Below, one piece after another: positions 1 through 9,231 of a stretch of DNA of 57,539 nt (positions within the stretch are counted from its first letter, which is position 1; each line of letters starts with the position of its first letter). Origin of the DNA: Lacrimispora defluvii (GTDB lineage: Bacteria; Bacillota; Clostridia; Lachnospirales; Lachnospiraceae). Made by a program: the position numbers and the translations under genes. Location of the stretch: assembly GCA_013036995.1 (NCBI GenBank), contig JAAOXG010000088.1, positions 1 to 57,539 of the forward strand. Reading direction: 5' to 3'. The notes under the pieces are model-generated. The model was given only the letters and a program-made list of their open reading frames with translations, searched no databases and was not told where the DNA came from.

Positions 1-1009
1 AAGGTTATCGATTATTGTGTTTTTCTGCAATGGATTTTTGAATACTCAGAATACTCCAACTTGGGTGCTTTCTTTGAATGCTGCCCGTTCCATAGAGGTA
101 CATCTGAGACCTTATGCAATTATAGGGAAATTCCCGATGCAACTTTGGGAATTCTGTCTGCAACTTTTGGTATTTCTATTATGCACTAAACACGCTGGCT
201 GGCCGGACAATTATTGTATGACTTCGTTTCGTCTGGAAAGCAGTTTAAATGGAACTAATTGGACCACAGTGGATTCTGTAACCAGCAATACAAATAATAC
301 GTGTACGCGAGTGCTGGTAAATCCGGTATATGCCAGATATTTCAGACTCTTCGTTCCTGGAGAGGGGGGATTACAAGCCAATAGATCCGCCGCGTCTGTC
401 ATGGAACTGGAACTGATAGAAACAGATGTGGCTGTTCTGACTTCCCTGGAAATAAAGGATAAAGAAGAGCTCACAGCAGTGCTGACTCCTGTATTTCATT
501 CAGATACGCTGTCATATACGTCCAATGTGGGATATGATTCTGATCGTATCACAGTGATTCCTGTTGCATCAAAAACTACGGCAGCTATTACAGTCAACGG
601 GCAGGCTTTGACGGAGGGGAAAGCTTCTGTCGATTTGATTAACGGATCAAACAGGGTTGAGATTAAGGTAACTTCGGTAGACGGTTATAAAGTGACCTAT
701 GTGATAACTGTTACAAGGGCCAGCAGTCCTTATCTGACTACAGTGAAATTTACCGGAATCCGTTTTGCCGGATTTGTAAAGACAACGTATAATTATAATT
801 TGAGTGCAGGTACGCATACCAGCACTGCAGTTACTCCCACTGCGGAAGATCCGCAGGCAGCAGTTGTGATTACCTTAAATGGTGTTATATATAACAGCGG
901 TCAGTCGATTCCACTGCTTGATGGCATGAATCCCATCAATCTTGTTGTTTCCTCGAAAACAGGAGTTGATAATAGAACTTATGTTTTCAATATAAATAAA
1001 ACCACATGA
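1..1009 (+). CDS. 3' part of an extracellular protein with discoidin-like remnant and two cadherin-like beta-sandwich domains
   Basis: The reading frame is already open at the window edge; an in-frame GTG exists at 17 but has no clear ribosome site, so this is read as the C-terminal part of a larger secreted protein. Roughly residues 75-140 look like the end of an F5/8 type C (discoidin) domain: FRLESSLNGTNWTTV, then a YFRLFV strand and an ELELIE strand. Two cadherin-like beta-sandwich domains (PF12733-like) follow, about 142-238 and 240-330, each ending in a TYxxxI/VxxT pattern. The first ~70 residues (Cys- and aromatic-rich) do not fit the discoidin fold well, so a frameshift around 90-190 is possible. 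No anchor or catalytic domain is visible. It is followed by another extracellular repeat protein, suggesting a surface-adhesion locus. The domain calls are moderately sure, the function is not known. Confidence 0.55.
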   Translation, partial: RLSIIVFFCNGFLNTQNTPTWVLSLNAARSIEVHLRPYAIIGKFPMQLWEFCLQLLVFLLCTKHAGWPDNYCMTSFRLESSLNGTNWTTVDSVTSNTNNTCTRVLVNPVYARYFRLFVPGEGGLQANRSAASVMELELIETDVAVLTSLEIKDKEELTAVLTPVFHSDTLSYTSNVGYDSDRITVIPVASKTTAAITVNGQALTEGKASVDLINGSNRVEIKVTSVDGYKVTYVITVTRASSPYLTTVKFTGIRFAGFVKTTYNYNLSAGTHTSTAVTPTAEDPQAAVVITLNGVIYNSGQSIPLLDGMNPINLVVSSKTGVDNRTYVFNINKTT

Positions 1010-1023
1010 TTTAATTAATTAAA

Positions 1024-1080
1024 ATTTCTCAGCGGCATAAAGTATAGAAAAGAGTTTTTCTCTTTATGTTGCTGAGAATT
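1024..1080 (+). other. Long intergenic RNA hairpin
   Basis: Imperfect inverted repeat between two surface-protein genes. TTCTCAGCGGCATAAAG pairs with CTTTATGTTGCTGAGAA using G-T wobbles, and the loop contains a smaller AGAAA/TTTCT stem. No T-run follows the outer stem, so it may be an mRNA processing or stability element, or a poor terminator. Confidence 0.6.
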
Positions 1081-1099
1081 ATGATGGAGAGATGATGCA

Positions 1100-4000
1100 A
1101 TGGCAATAAAGAAAAAGAAGCGTTTTTTAAGTGGAATACTCATTGCAGCGGTACTAATGTCTGCAATTCCCGTAAGTGTATATGCAGAGACAGGGCAATT
1201 ATTAAGTTTCGATGACCAGGACGCAAAGTCAGTTGCTGGCTGGATTGGTGAAATTGATAGTAGAAGTGGTTTTGATTTTTATAATGTTGTGCCAAATGCT
1301 GATTGGTACCAAAACAGTAACACCGAATTTGTGCTAGAAAAATCGCCAACAGATACTGATGATAATACAACCGATGTAATTGAATATAACCCGTTTTATA
1401 AAACTAAAAATAACAGCAAGGGTAAAATATATAAAGATTATCCACTGAATATCCCTGGATATTATATCCTGTCAGCCTCTTGTGATATATCCCTGCAAAA
1501 TCCTAATGACATAGGAAAGTTGCATATTGAATTGTTTGATAATACTGAAGGCGGTGAGCCAATTAATAGCGCTTCATCTGCTTCGGCTGAATACCAATCA
1601 GGAGGTTGGGATCATGTTTTAATTAACAATTTACAAGTGACATCACGAGTAAAAATGATCCGGGTTGTTTTAGAGGCATCAACTGATCCGGTTGATGAAA
1701 ACAATTATATTGATTTTGACGGACTTAATGTTTCACTTACACAGTCTGCCGCCCCTCCCATTATCAGTAATCTTGATGGAGATACAGTAACATTTACTGA
1801 AGGCAGTGTTCCTGTAAAATTAGATAAAGACAGCAACGTTACAGTAAAGGTGGATACTGATTTCGGCAGAACATATGCCGGAGGCTCAGTTACTGCATCT
1901 ATAACAAGTAACGGTGTCGCCACAGAGGATGTGCTGGAGATTGCGCAAACAGGTGGTATTACATTGTCTGGAAGCAATATTCTCTATAGCGGAACCCCAA
2001 TCGGTACGTATTCAGGAGGCACTTCAGGAACAAATTTATCCATCTCGCTGAATTCAAGTGCGAATGATACCAATGTCGCAGCATTAATTAATGCGATTAC
2101 GTACAAAAACACCAACACGGTAAAACCCGATACAAAAAAAAGAACTGTTATGGTATCAGCAGCAGATAACACCAATGCAACAGAACCAGTCTATACCACT
2201 GTTAATGTGCAGGGGGTAAACTACGCACCAGTCAGGAAAAGCGGTGTGGGAGCAACTGCATCAGCCAGCTTACCGGTTAAAAATGCATTTTCCATAGACC
2301 TGGGTACAATATTTGAGGATCCGGATACAGATTCCATGACCTATAAAGTCAAGATTAATACTGACTCTCAAGTGACAGCAACAGAAAATTATTCATTTAT
2401 GCCTCCTGCTGCAGGCACATACACCCTTGTGTTTACCGCCAGTGACGGAGCTGTTGACTCTGCAGACACCTATACAGTAACACTGAATGCAGTTAATACA
2501 GCACCTGTCAGAAAGAGTGGGGTGGGAGCGTATAAATCAGAAGATATAACAGTGAATACTGGATTTACCATTGATTTAAGTACAATTTTTGAAGATTCAG
2601 ATGAGGATGCTTTAAATTATAAAGTAAAAATTAATGGCCAGGCAGAAGAGGCGGTTAGTGATAAACCTACCTTCACTCCAAATGCTATTGGAACGTTAAC
2701 GCTGGTATTTAAAGCAAATGACGGAATTGCAGATTCAGATGATACCTATACCGTGACCCTGAATGTGAAAGCAGCCAATACGCCACCCACAAGAAAATCC
2801 AGTGTAGTTGCCAGCGTAACAGACAGTGTACCAGTTAAAAAAGCTTATCCTATTAACCTGAATACAATATTTGAGGATATTGACAGTGATAATTTAACCT
2901 ATAAGGTAAAAATTAACGGAGGAACGGAAGTGACCGCTGATGAGAGCTATTCCTATACCCCCGCCGCTGTAGGAACGGATACACTGGTGTTCAGAGCAAA
3001 TGATGGAAAAGCGGACTCCACAGATACCTATACGGTAACACTTTCAGCTGTTAATTCGATCCCGGTGAGGAAAAGCGGAGCAGGAGCTGTTCAGTCCGGA
3101 AATATCACAGCTTATGCCACTTATTCGCTGGATTTAAGTACAATATTTGAAGATGAGAATAATGATACTCTCAGCTATAAAGTAAAAGTAAACGGGGAAG
3201 CCGAAATGGCAGCTGACGAGAGCTATAAATTTATTCCGATAGCAGTTGGAACGTATACGCTGGTATTTAAGGCCAATGACGGAATTAGTGATTCAACTGA
3301 TATCTACACCGTAACTCTCAATGTGAAAGCACCAAATACTGCTCCTGAAAGAAAGGACGGAGTAGGAGATACGTTAACATGTGAGCAACCAGTCAATACT
3401 TCAATTAATGTAACCTTAATGAATATTTTTCAGGATGCAGACAACGATCCTCTTACCTACAAGGTAAAGGTTGATAATGAACCTGAAGTGACAGCAGACA
3501 ATGACTTTTCCTATAAGCCGACCACCACAGGTACGCATACTCTGGTATTTAGAGCCAACGATGGAATTGCAGATTCCACCGAAACTTATACCATAATCTT
3601 TACAGCAACAGAAAATCCTGTCATATCAATCGCACCATCTGAAGCTGTGACGGGGATAGCCAACGGTACAGCAAAAACAGCTTCTGCGCTTGGGCTGCCT
3701 GAGCATGTAAATCTTATTACGTACACAGGCAATGTACCGGCTGATGTAACCTGGGATGTAGAAGCAAGCTCTTATGATCCCACTCAGAAAACAGAGCAGA
3801 CCTTTGTTGTGGAAGGAACTGTGACACTGCCCGCAGGAGTTTATAATCCTGACGGTTTACCCCTTGATGTAACGGTTAATGTTACTGTAAAAGCAGAAGT
3901 GCTGGTGGATAAGGTTCTGGAGAGTATTTCTCCGGTGTCCCCTGTAACAGGAATTCCAAACGGTACAGCCAAAACAGCCGCTGCACTTGGGCTTCCTGTA

Positions 4001-5215
4001 AATGTTGATCTTGAGACGGATAATGGAACCGTACCGGCCAATGTTACCTGGGATGTGGCATCCAGCTCCTATGATCCTGACCTGAAAACGGCTCAGACCT
4101 TCGAGGTAGAAGGAACCGTGACTCTTCCGGCCAAAGTAATTAATCCTGACAGTGTATCTTTGGATATTACAGTTGAAGTAACAGTGGATGCAGAGTCATT
4201 GACTGATAAAATCCTGGAAAAAATTTATCCGCTGCCTTCTATAAAAGGAATTCCAAACGGAACAGCCAAAACAGTCACTGCTCTCGGTATACCAGCCAGA
4301 GTCAACCTTGGAACCGATGCCGGAAATGTTCAGGCAGATGTGATCTGGGATTTAGATTCCAGTTCCTATGATCCCAACATCAGTGAAGAACAAACCTTTT
4401 CTGTAGAAGGAATCGTGGAACTTCCGGATCACGTTATTAATCCTGATGGAATCCCCCTGGATGTAACCATTAATTTGACGGTTATGGAAGAAGAGGCAGA
4501 ACAGGAGTATTATACGCTCCGAATCAAAGTGACAAAAAGACCGGATAAAGTCAGCTATACACTGGGAGAGGATTTGGATACACAGGGACTTGAGGTAACC
4601 GAATATCAGAAAGCCAGCCCTTCCAATGCAGTCAGAAAAATAGTTTTACCAGAGGGGCAGTATGATCTGGAATATAATCTTGCCAGAACAGGAACCCGGA
4701 CGGTTAAGGTTATTTATTATGCAGCAGACCGGTATGGAAATGAAAAAGAGTTCACAGATGATTTCACGGTAACAGTAAAAGATCTGCCCAGAGACGACAG
4801 TGATGATGATGACAGAGATATCACAGAGCCTGGAAAACGAACTGGCGGAGACGATGATCATTATTATCCCGGTAACTGGCAATCAGATGAAAAGGGCTGG
4901 AAGATTACCGGAAAAGATGGCAGCCAACCGGTAAACCGTTGGGTGTATACCGACTGGAAGGGAAAAAATGACTGGTATTTCTTTGATGAAAACGGATATA
5001 TGGTAACTGGCTGGTTTGAATACAAAGGAAGTATATACTATTTAAATCCGGTCAGTGACGGGAAAAAGGGATATATGTATACCGGATGGAACATGATTGA
5101 TGGTAAATGGTACTATTTCAGTGAGGCAGCAGGTGCTGCCAAAGGTTCCATGCTCAAAGATACCGTTACACCAGACGGACATCGGGTAGGACCGGATGGA
5201 GAACGTATCTCTTAG
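1100..5215 (+). CDS. Large secreted modular adhesin with tandem beta-sandwich repeats and C-terminal cell-wall-binding repeats
   Basis: 1371 residues starting at ATG 1100 behind a GGAGAG site. Residues 1-29 form a signal peptide (KKKKR, hydrophobic core, VYA cut site). Residues ~30-212 look like a carbohydrate-binding-type beta-sandwich. Residues ~216-372 match the NLDGDTVTFTEG...ITYKNTNT type of extracellular repeat. Five ~93-residue repeats follow (~374-837), each with (A/P)PxRK, IFEDxDxDxLTYKVK and GTxTLVFxANDG motifs, then three ~98-residue Big_4-type repeats (~839-1129; GIPNGTAKT, VTWDV, SSYDP). After these come one Big_3-like domain (~1135-1230), an Asp-rich linker and choline/cell-wall-binding repeats with GW and WYYF motifs (~1255-1371). 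It most likely sits on the cell wall through the C-terminal repeats and extends the binding head outward. No enzyme domain is seen; the ligand is unknown. Confidence 0.8.
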   Translation: MAIKKKKRFLSGILIAAVLMSAIPVSVYAETGQLLSFDDQDAKSVAGWIGEIDSRSGFDFYNVVPNADWYQNSNTEFVLEKSPTDTDDNTTDVIEYNPFYKTKNNSKGKIYKDYPLNIPGYYILSASCDISLQNPNDIGKLHIELFDNTEGGEPINSASSASAEYQSGGWDHVLINNLQVTSRVKMIRVVLEASTDPVDENNYIDFDGLNVSLTQSAAPPIISNLDGDTVTFTEGSVPVKLDKDSNVTVKVDTDFGRTYAGGSVTASITSNGVATEDVLEIAQTGGITLSGSNILYSGTPIGTYSGGTSGTNLSISLNSSANDTNVAALINAITYKNTNTVKPDTKKRTVMVSAADNTNATEPVYTTVNVQGVNYAPVRKSGVGATASASLPVKNAFSIDLGTIFEDPDTDSMTYKVKINTDSQVTATENYSFMPPAAGTYTLVFTASDGAVDSADTYTVTLNAVNTAPVRKSGVGAYKSEDITVNTGFTIDLSTIFEDSDEDALNYKVKINGQAEEAVSDKPTFTPNAIGTLTLVFKANDGIADSDDTYTVTLNVKAANTPPTRKSSVVASVTDSVPVKKAYPINLNTIFEDIDSDNLTYKVKINGGTEVTADESYSYTPAAVGTDTLVFRANDGKADSTDTYTVTLSAVNSIPVRKSGAGAVQSGNITAYATYSLDLSTIFEDENNDTLSYKVKVNGEAEMAADESYKFIPIAVGTYTLVFKANDGISDSTDIYTVTLNVKAPNTAPERKDGVGDTLTCEQPVNTSINVTLMNIFQDADNDPLTYKVKVDNEPEVTADNDFSYKPTTTGTHTLVFRANDGIADSTETYTIIFTATENPVISIAPSEAVTGIANGTAKTASALGLPEHVNLITYTGNVPADVTWDVEASSYDPTQKTEQTFVVEGTVTLPAGVYNPDGLPLDVTVNVTVKAEVLVDKVLESISPVSPVTGIPNGTAKTAAALGLPVNVDLETDNGTVPANVTWDVASSSYDPDLKTAQTFEVEGTVTLPAKVINPDSVSLDITVEVTVDAESLTDKILEKIYPLPSIKGIPNGTAKTVTALGIPARVNLGTDAGNVQADVIWDLDSSSYDPNISEEQTFSVEGIVELPDHVINPDGIPLDVTINLTVMEEEAEQEYYTLRIKVTKRPDKVSYTLGEDLDTQGLEVTEYQKASPSNAVRKIVLPEGQYDLEYNLARTGTRTVKVIYYAADRYGNEKEFTDDFTVTVKDLPRDDSDDDDRDITEPGKRTGGDDDHYYPGNWQSDEKGWKITGKDGSQPVNRWVYTDWKGKNDWYFFDENGYMVTGWFEYKGSIYYLNPVSDGKKGYMYTGWNMIDGKWYYFSEAAGAAKGSMLKDTVTPDGHRVGPDGERIS
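2218..3612 (+). repeat. Five tandem ~280-bp coding repeats (cadherin-like modules)
   Basis: In-frame repeats begin near 2218, 2494, 2773, 3049 and 3334 and encode modules of about 92-95 residues. Each carries an IFED(x)D(x)D acidic loop of the kind that binds calcium in cadherin-like folds, a YKVKI/V strand and a TLVF..ANDG strand. The DNA copies have diverged, so the array is old rather than freshly expanded. Confidence 0.8.
3616..4488 (+). repeat. Three tandem ~295-bp coding repeats (Ig-like Big_4 type)
   Basis: Modules start near 3616, 3916 and 4210. All share G(I)xNGTAKT, a VxWDV/L strand, SSYDP and EGTV-type strands ending in INPDGxxLDVT. They form the stalk between the cadherin-like array and the wall-binding end. 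Confidence 0.75.
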
Positions 5216-5283
5216 TGCCAACGGATTAAAAAGTTCATTACCCTATTTACTCTGTAATAGAATAAGAAGTTCCCCAGATGCAA

Positions 5284-5336
5284 AAAAGAAAGGGCGCATG
5301 CGGCATGAAAATGGCTTGTCTGCGTTCTTTCTTTTT
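5284..5336 (+). terminator. Rho-independent terminator of the adhesin gene
   Basis: A 15-bp stem (AAAAGAAAGGGCGCA against TGCGTTCTTTCTTTT, two G-T pairs) with a ~22-nt loop; the descending arm ends in a T-run. It lies 70 bp after the stop codon. Confidence 0.75.
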
Positions 5337-5360
5337 GTTGTATTGTATAAAATATTTATA

Positions 5361-5389
5361 TTGCTATATTTTACCATAAATAGTAAAAT
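5361..5389 (+). promoter_or_regulatory. Sigma-A-type promoter with an overlapping inverted repeat, upstream of the kinase operon
   Basis: TTGCTA (5361) is followed after 17 bp by TAAAAT (5384). The spacer and -10 hold a perfect inverted repeat, ATTTTAC at 5368-5374 and GTAAAAT at 5383-5389, separated by 8 bp. This is a plausible operator for a dimeric regulator. Confidence 0.5.
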
Positions 5390-5454
5390 GAACAAAAATA
5401 CTAGAAATTTTATGCATGATCGGCAACAGATCCGGGGGAAGAATTAAATAAACA

Positions 5455-7323
5455 ATGAAGGAAAAAAACAAGAAGAACAGAAAGGCCCTGTTATTTTTGA
5501 TTCTGTCAGTATGTCTCATATCAGGACTGGTTAGTATCCGGAATCAATATGTCTCCAATTCAATAACAGACGGATATTTAAACCTGTCCAAAGAGAAGCT
5601 GGAAGAAAAGGCTGTTCAGTTAAATGGTGTTTGGAAGTTCTATGAAGGTACATCAGAAGATACCGGTTCCCAGGTATCAGGCAGCTTAGAAGTTCCGGGG
5701 TCCTGGCGGGGAAAGGTGATTGATGGAAAGAAGCTGGGGAAACATGGTATCGGTGTATATGAACTGCGGGTAAAAGTACCATCTCCCGGTGATTACTGCA
5801 TGAAGCTTAATTATGTCTCCAGTGCATATCAGCTTTACATAAATGATAAAAAAATTGTGGAGAACGGAAAAATCGGTACAGATAAAAGTACAGAAACTCC
5901 AAGCTGGGCCCCTCAGCTTGTTTACTTCCATGCGGATCAAAGCGATCTTGTAATCAGAATTAAGGTATCTAATTTTCATTGTAACAATGGAGGGATTGTC
6001 CTTCCTGTCTATATAGGGAAACAGGTTCCCCTGTTTCGGTTCCACCTCATTAACCTGATGAAAAATATCGGATTCATAGGTATTCTGGCTGGTATGGCGT
6101 GCTATCTGTATGTTTTTAACTGGTGTCTGAATAAAAAAGCCCAGTCCATATACCTCTGGATTTTCTGCATTTCTGTGCTGGTTGCTGCTTCTATTATAGA
6201 CGGCGAGAGTCTGGTCAGTATTTACCCGTTTCTCACCATTGATGAAGTTCTAAAGACAGAATACGTGTCGTTTATGGTTCAAATCACCTCCATTCAGTTT
6301 TATCTGTGGAGTATGTACCCGGAGCTGGGCAAAACACACCCAAATCGCTTTTTAAAGATTTTAGATCTTTTCTATACCGCCGTTCTTATTTTTCTGCCGG
6401 TTATGCCGGTTTTATATGACGATATGGTATTCATACCCATTCTGTTTGTGAATGCAATTTGTTATTTTTTTAAGATTGCCAAGGCGTTCCAGCTGAAAAA
6501 GCCCAATGCCGGGCCGGTTTTTCTGGGCTATTGTGTGTTTATTGTGTCTTGTGTCCTGCAGATTGTGGATATCCAGCATAATATCAATGTAAAATACTTA
6601 AGCGATTTTAATTTCTACTACTTTGGAGTGCTATTTTTCCTCCTTAGTCAGGGATATGTTCTGGCAGTCAATGTGGAAGATACCTTCCGCCAGTCGGAAC
6701 TTGCCCATGAGATGGAGATTGCTTCTTTGCAGGCGCAGATTTCCCCTCACTTCCTATTTAATATTCTCCATAACATATACTGCCTTATGGATACCAATGT
6801 AAATATGGCAAAAAATATGCTCATGTGCCTGTCTGACTTTTTAAGGGTAAAATACAGGTTTGATTACAGAACCTATACCCTTTATCAGTTAAAGGAAGAA
6901 CTGGATCTGGTAAAAGCATATGTGGAACTGGAAAATGTGAGAATGAACGGTGCCTTAAAGCTTGAGATTGATGCACCAGATGAACTTCTTTCAAATGGTA
7001 TCCTTCCTCTCACCATTCAGCCGCTGGTAGAAAACTCCATCAAGCACGGGTATCAGTCTGGTGAACTGAATATTCTGATACGGGTCATGGAGGCTGGTGG
7101 CAGGTTAGTAATCAACGTAGAAGACGATGGCAGGGGGATCGGCCCGGAAACAATTGAGACCATTGATAAAGGCGACACTTCAAAAAACGGAACCTCAAAA
7201 AGCGGTGTTGGAATCAGCAATATCAATTACCGCCTCAACATATGCTTTCAAAGCAGACTGGTCATTGAAAGCCAGGGCTTAAAGGGAACGAAAATCAGTT
7301 TTCAGATACCAAAGAGGGGGTAA
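5455..7323 (+). CDS. 7TM-type sensor histidine kinase, LytS/YehU class
   Basis: 622 residues. One membrane segment (~10-28) precedes an extracellular beta-sandwich (~50-190) resembling 7TMR-DISM sensing domains (LNGVWKFYEG, GSWRG, YELRVKVPSPGDY). A block of seven membrane helices follows (~200-415), then a His_kinase (PF06580) and HATPase domain. The phospho-acceptor His432 lies in QISPHFLFNIL; QPLVENSIKHGY is the N box and EDDGRGIG the G box. It probably phosphorylates the LytTR regulator encoded 9 bp downstream. DISM-type extracellular domains in other bacteria are thought to bind carbohydrate-like or small ligands; the ligand here cannot be read from sequence. The gene has its own promoter and follows the adhesin terminator. 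Confidence 0.85.
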   Translation: MKEKNKKNRKALLFLILSVCLISGLVSIRNQYVSNSITDGYLNLSKEKLEEKAVQLNGVWKFYEGTSEDTGSQVSGSLEVPGSWRGKVIDGKKLGKHGIGVYELRVKVPSPGDYCMKLNYVSSAYQLYINDKKIVENGKIGTDKSTETPSWAPQLVYFHADQSDLVIRIKVSNFHCNNGGIVLPVYIGKQVPLFRFHLINLMKNIGFIGILAGMACYLYVFNWCLNKKAQSIYLWIFCISVLVAASIIDGESLVSIYPFLTIDEVLKTEYVSFMVQITSIQFYLWSMYPELGKTHPNRFLKILDLFYTAVLIFLPVMPVLYDDMVFIPILFVNAICYFFKIAKAFQLKKPNAGPVFLGYCVFIVSCVLQIVDIQHNINVKYLSDFNFYYFGVLFFLLSQGYVLAVNVEDTFRQSELAHEMEIASLQAQISPHFLFNILHNIYCLMDTNVNMAKNMLMCLSDFLRVKYRFDYRTYTLYQLKEELDLVKAYVELENVRMNGALKLEIDAPDELLSNGILPLTIQPLVENSIKHGYQSGELNILIRVMEAGGRLVINVEDDGRGIGPETIETIDKGDTSKNGTSKSGVGISNINYRLNICFQSRLVIESQGLKGTKISFQIPKRG

Positions 7324-7332
7324 TGTGCAGGT

Positions 7333-8064
7333 ATGCAGGTTGTAATTATTGATGATGAAAAAAATTCAATTGAATATCTTACAGAATTGCTGAAGAAGAA
7401 AGAGGAGTTTTCTCTGGCTGCGGCTTTTTGTGATTCCAGAGAGGGGCTGGCATATCTATTAAAAAACCCCTGTGACCTGCTGTTTTTGGATATAGACATG
7501 CCGGGAATCAATGGCATGTACATTGCAGAACAGATCAGCAGTCTTCACCCGCATACTAAAATCTGCTTTGTAACTGCTTATAATGGTTATGCAGCCAAGG
7601 CTTTTGAACTGAATGCAGTGGACTATCTGCTAAAACCCTATACCCAGGAGCGGCTTTTCAAGTGCCTGAACAAATTAGAAAATACCACGATCGGGCTAAA
7701 TGTGTATCAGGAGATTAGTGGTCAGTATGATTATAATTTAGATATGATTTGTGGATTCAACGAGGAAGATATTGTTCTGATACCGGCGTCTGAAATATAT
7801 TATATAGAAGCGTTACAGGGAGGGTGTATGATACATACCAGGGATCATGTATTCCGCGGAAATAAAACCTTGAATTTTTATGAGGAGAAGCTGAAGAAGA
7901 ATTCCTTTTTCCGCACTCATAAATGCTATCTGGCCAATTTAACCAGAGCAGACCGGTTCCGGCCACGGATTAACTATACCTATGATATGTATTTTAAGGA
8001 CATTTCCGATGTGATACTGATCAGTCGGAATAAGGTAAAAGAACTGAAACAATATTTTAATTAA
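7333..8064 (+). CDS. LytTR-family response regulator
   Basis: 243 residues. The receiver domain (1-~120) has the acidic pair DDE near the start, phospho-acceptor Asp53 in LLFLDIDMPG, a T/Y pair in FVTAYNGYA and Lys in LLKPY. The LytTR DNA-binding domain covers ~140-243 (IYYIEALQGGCMIHT, FRTHKCYLANL, ISRNKVKELKQYF). It pairs with the preceding kinase and sits in the same operon as the YiiX-like gene 17 bp downstream. LytTR proteins bind direct repeats; no clear pair of such repeats was picked out in the nearby promoters. Confidence 0.9.
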   Translation: MQVVIIDDEKNSIEYLTELLKKKEEFSLAAAFCDSREGLAYLLKNPCDLLFLDIDMPGINGMYIAEQISSLHPHTKICFVTAYNGYAAKAFELNAVDYLLKPYTQERLFKCLNKLENTTIGLNVYQEISGQYDYNLDMICGFNEEDIVLIPASEIYYIEALQGGCMIHTRDHVFRGNKTLNFYEEKLKKNSFFRTHKCYLANLTRADRFRPRINYTYDMYFKDISDVILISRNKVKELKQYFN

Positions 8065-8081
8065 TTCAGGAGGAGAATACG

Positions 8082-9029
8082 ATGGGTGAGAAAGTCAAAG
8101 TTAGTGAACTAAAGGCAGGAGATATCCTTTTACTGGAGCCGAATAACGAAAAGATATCTAAAATTATTGCCTGGGTTACCAGATCGGAAGTCAGCCATAC
8201 CGCCTTAAGCTGCGGGCCGGACAAGCCTGTAGGAACTGTGATCGAGGAAACGCCCCCCAATGCAATCCAGGATACCATCCTAACAAGAACAGCAAGAACT
8301 GCCTATGTGATGCGGTTAAATCCGGGAAATAACAATTGCCAGCCAGTCATGGATATCGCAGCCCGCTATGTCAGTGAGATGCTGCCCTATGCACATGCCC
8401 AGCTTCCGTTTATCGGCCTGTATTGTATCACCAACAACATGCTGGGTGATACAGGGCTTCAAGGCCTTGTAACAAGGATTGTGAAGCTTTCCATGGGTAT
8501 CTTGATGGAACTGGAAGATGCCTTAATATACAAAGGCAGAGAAGCGATGATGTGCTCCCAGTTTGCTTACCATTGTTATAGGGAAGCAGGAGATGAGTAT
8601 GAGATTCATTTAAAGGGTACTCCAGGATTCCCTCTCATTGACCGGATTATTGAAATCATACAGAAAGATCCTTCCACCTATAACAACCGGATATTTCAGG
8701 CAAATGTGGAAAACAGCCCTGTGACCGATGAAAATGTGGATGAAGCCATTGATCAGCTATATGAAGCACTTAGTAACAATCAGAATGGATCGGAATTATC
8801 AACCTCTTATGAACTATCGGATGACCTTATTATAGAAGTAACCCGTTTTTGCATTCAATTTGTAAAGACTTTTACCAATGGAACAGACAGTGGTAGCAAT
8901 GATGCAGTATCTTATTTGCTGAAGTTAAAGGATATGTATGAGTACTTCATCTCTCCGGGAGACCTGTTAAAAAATACCTTAAACTTAACCTGTATCGGAA
9001 CGGTTGATTACGAAGGTTATCAGGGGTAA
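8082..9029 (+). CDS. YiiX/YebB-like permuted papain-fold peptidase or amidase
   Basis: 315 residues behind a strong AGGAGG site. The family hallmarks are a GDILLLE strand near residue 14, His39 in VSHTAL, and Cys158 in MMCSQFAYHCYREAG. These give the Cys-His arrangement of circularly permuted NlpC/P60 (YiiX/YaeF-like) hydrolases. No signal peptide is visible, so it appears cytoplasmic unless exported another way. The last ~100 residues are acidic and helical with no match that I recognise. Position in the kinase-regulator operon suggests a role in a wall or lipid response, but substrates for this family are poorly known (amide or thioester bonds). Confidence 0.7.
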   Translation: MGEKVKVSELKAGDILLLEPNNEKISKIIAWVTRSEVSHTALSCGPDKPVGTVIEETPPNAIQDTILTRTARTAYVMRLNPGNNNCQPVMDIAARYVSEMLPYAHAQLPFIGLYCITNNMLGDTGLQGLVTRIVKLSMGILMELEDALIYKGREAMMCSQFAYHCYREAGDEYEIHLKGTPGFPLIDRIIEIIQKDPSTYNNRIFQANVENSPVTDENVDEAIDQLYEALSNNQNGSELSTSYELSDDLIIEVTRFCIQFVKTFTNGTDSGSNDAVSYLLKLKDMYEYFISPGDLLKNTLNLTCIGTVDYEGYQG

Positions 9030-9136
9030 GGCAGTATCTGATCAACCTAAGTAAACCGTTTAACCTCTCTCATTTACCAGTCGGGGTGTTTTTTTGCATC
9101 TCAGGGATATTCCCCCTCCAATGAAAAAAATGCAGA

Positions 9137-9181
9137 TATAATGTAGCCAGTTGATAGTCAAAAATCAGCTGGCTTCTTTTT
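9137..9181 (+). terminator. Terminator of the kinase operon, with a TATAAT box just upstream
   Basis: AGCCAGTTGAT (9145-9155) pairs with ATCAGCTGGCT (9164-9174), followed by TCTTTTTG. A TATAAT at 9137-9142 precedes the hairpin directly but has no good -35, so it is probably incidental. Confidence 0.7.
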
Positions 9182-9231
9182 GTGCAAGAAAACCACATAA
9201 AATAGTCGTTTAAGGAAGGCGGGAGATTGAA

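Noticed and set aside
2218-4488. A CRISPR-like or satellite repeat array
   Set aside because: The repeats are in-frame, ~280-300 bp and diverged; they encode protein modules.
5196-5447. 83-aa frame after the adhesin gene
   Set aside because: Overlaps the adhesin 3' end, a terminator and the kinase promoter; no SD.
9137-9142. TATAAT as promoter of the double-HTH gene
   Set aside because: No -35 and a terminator hairpin starts 3 bp after it.
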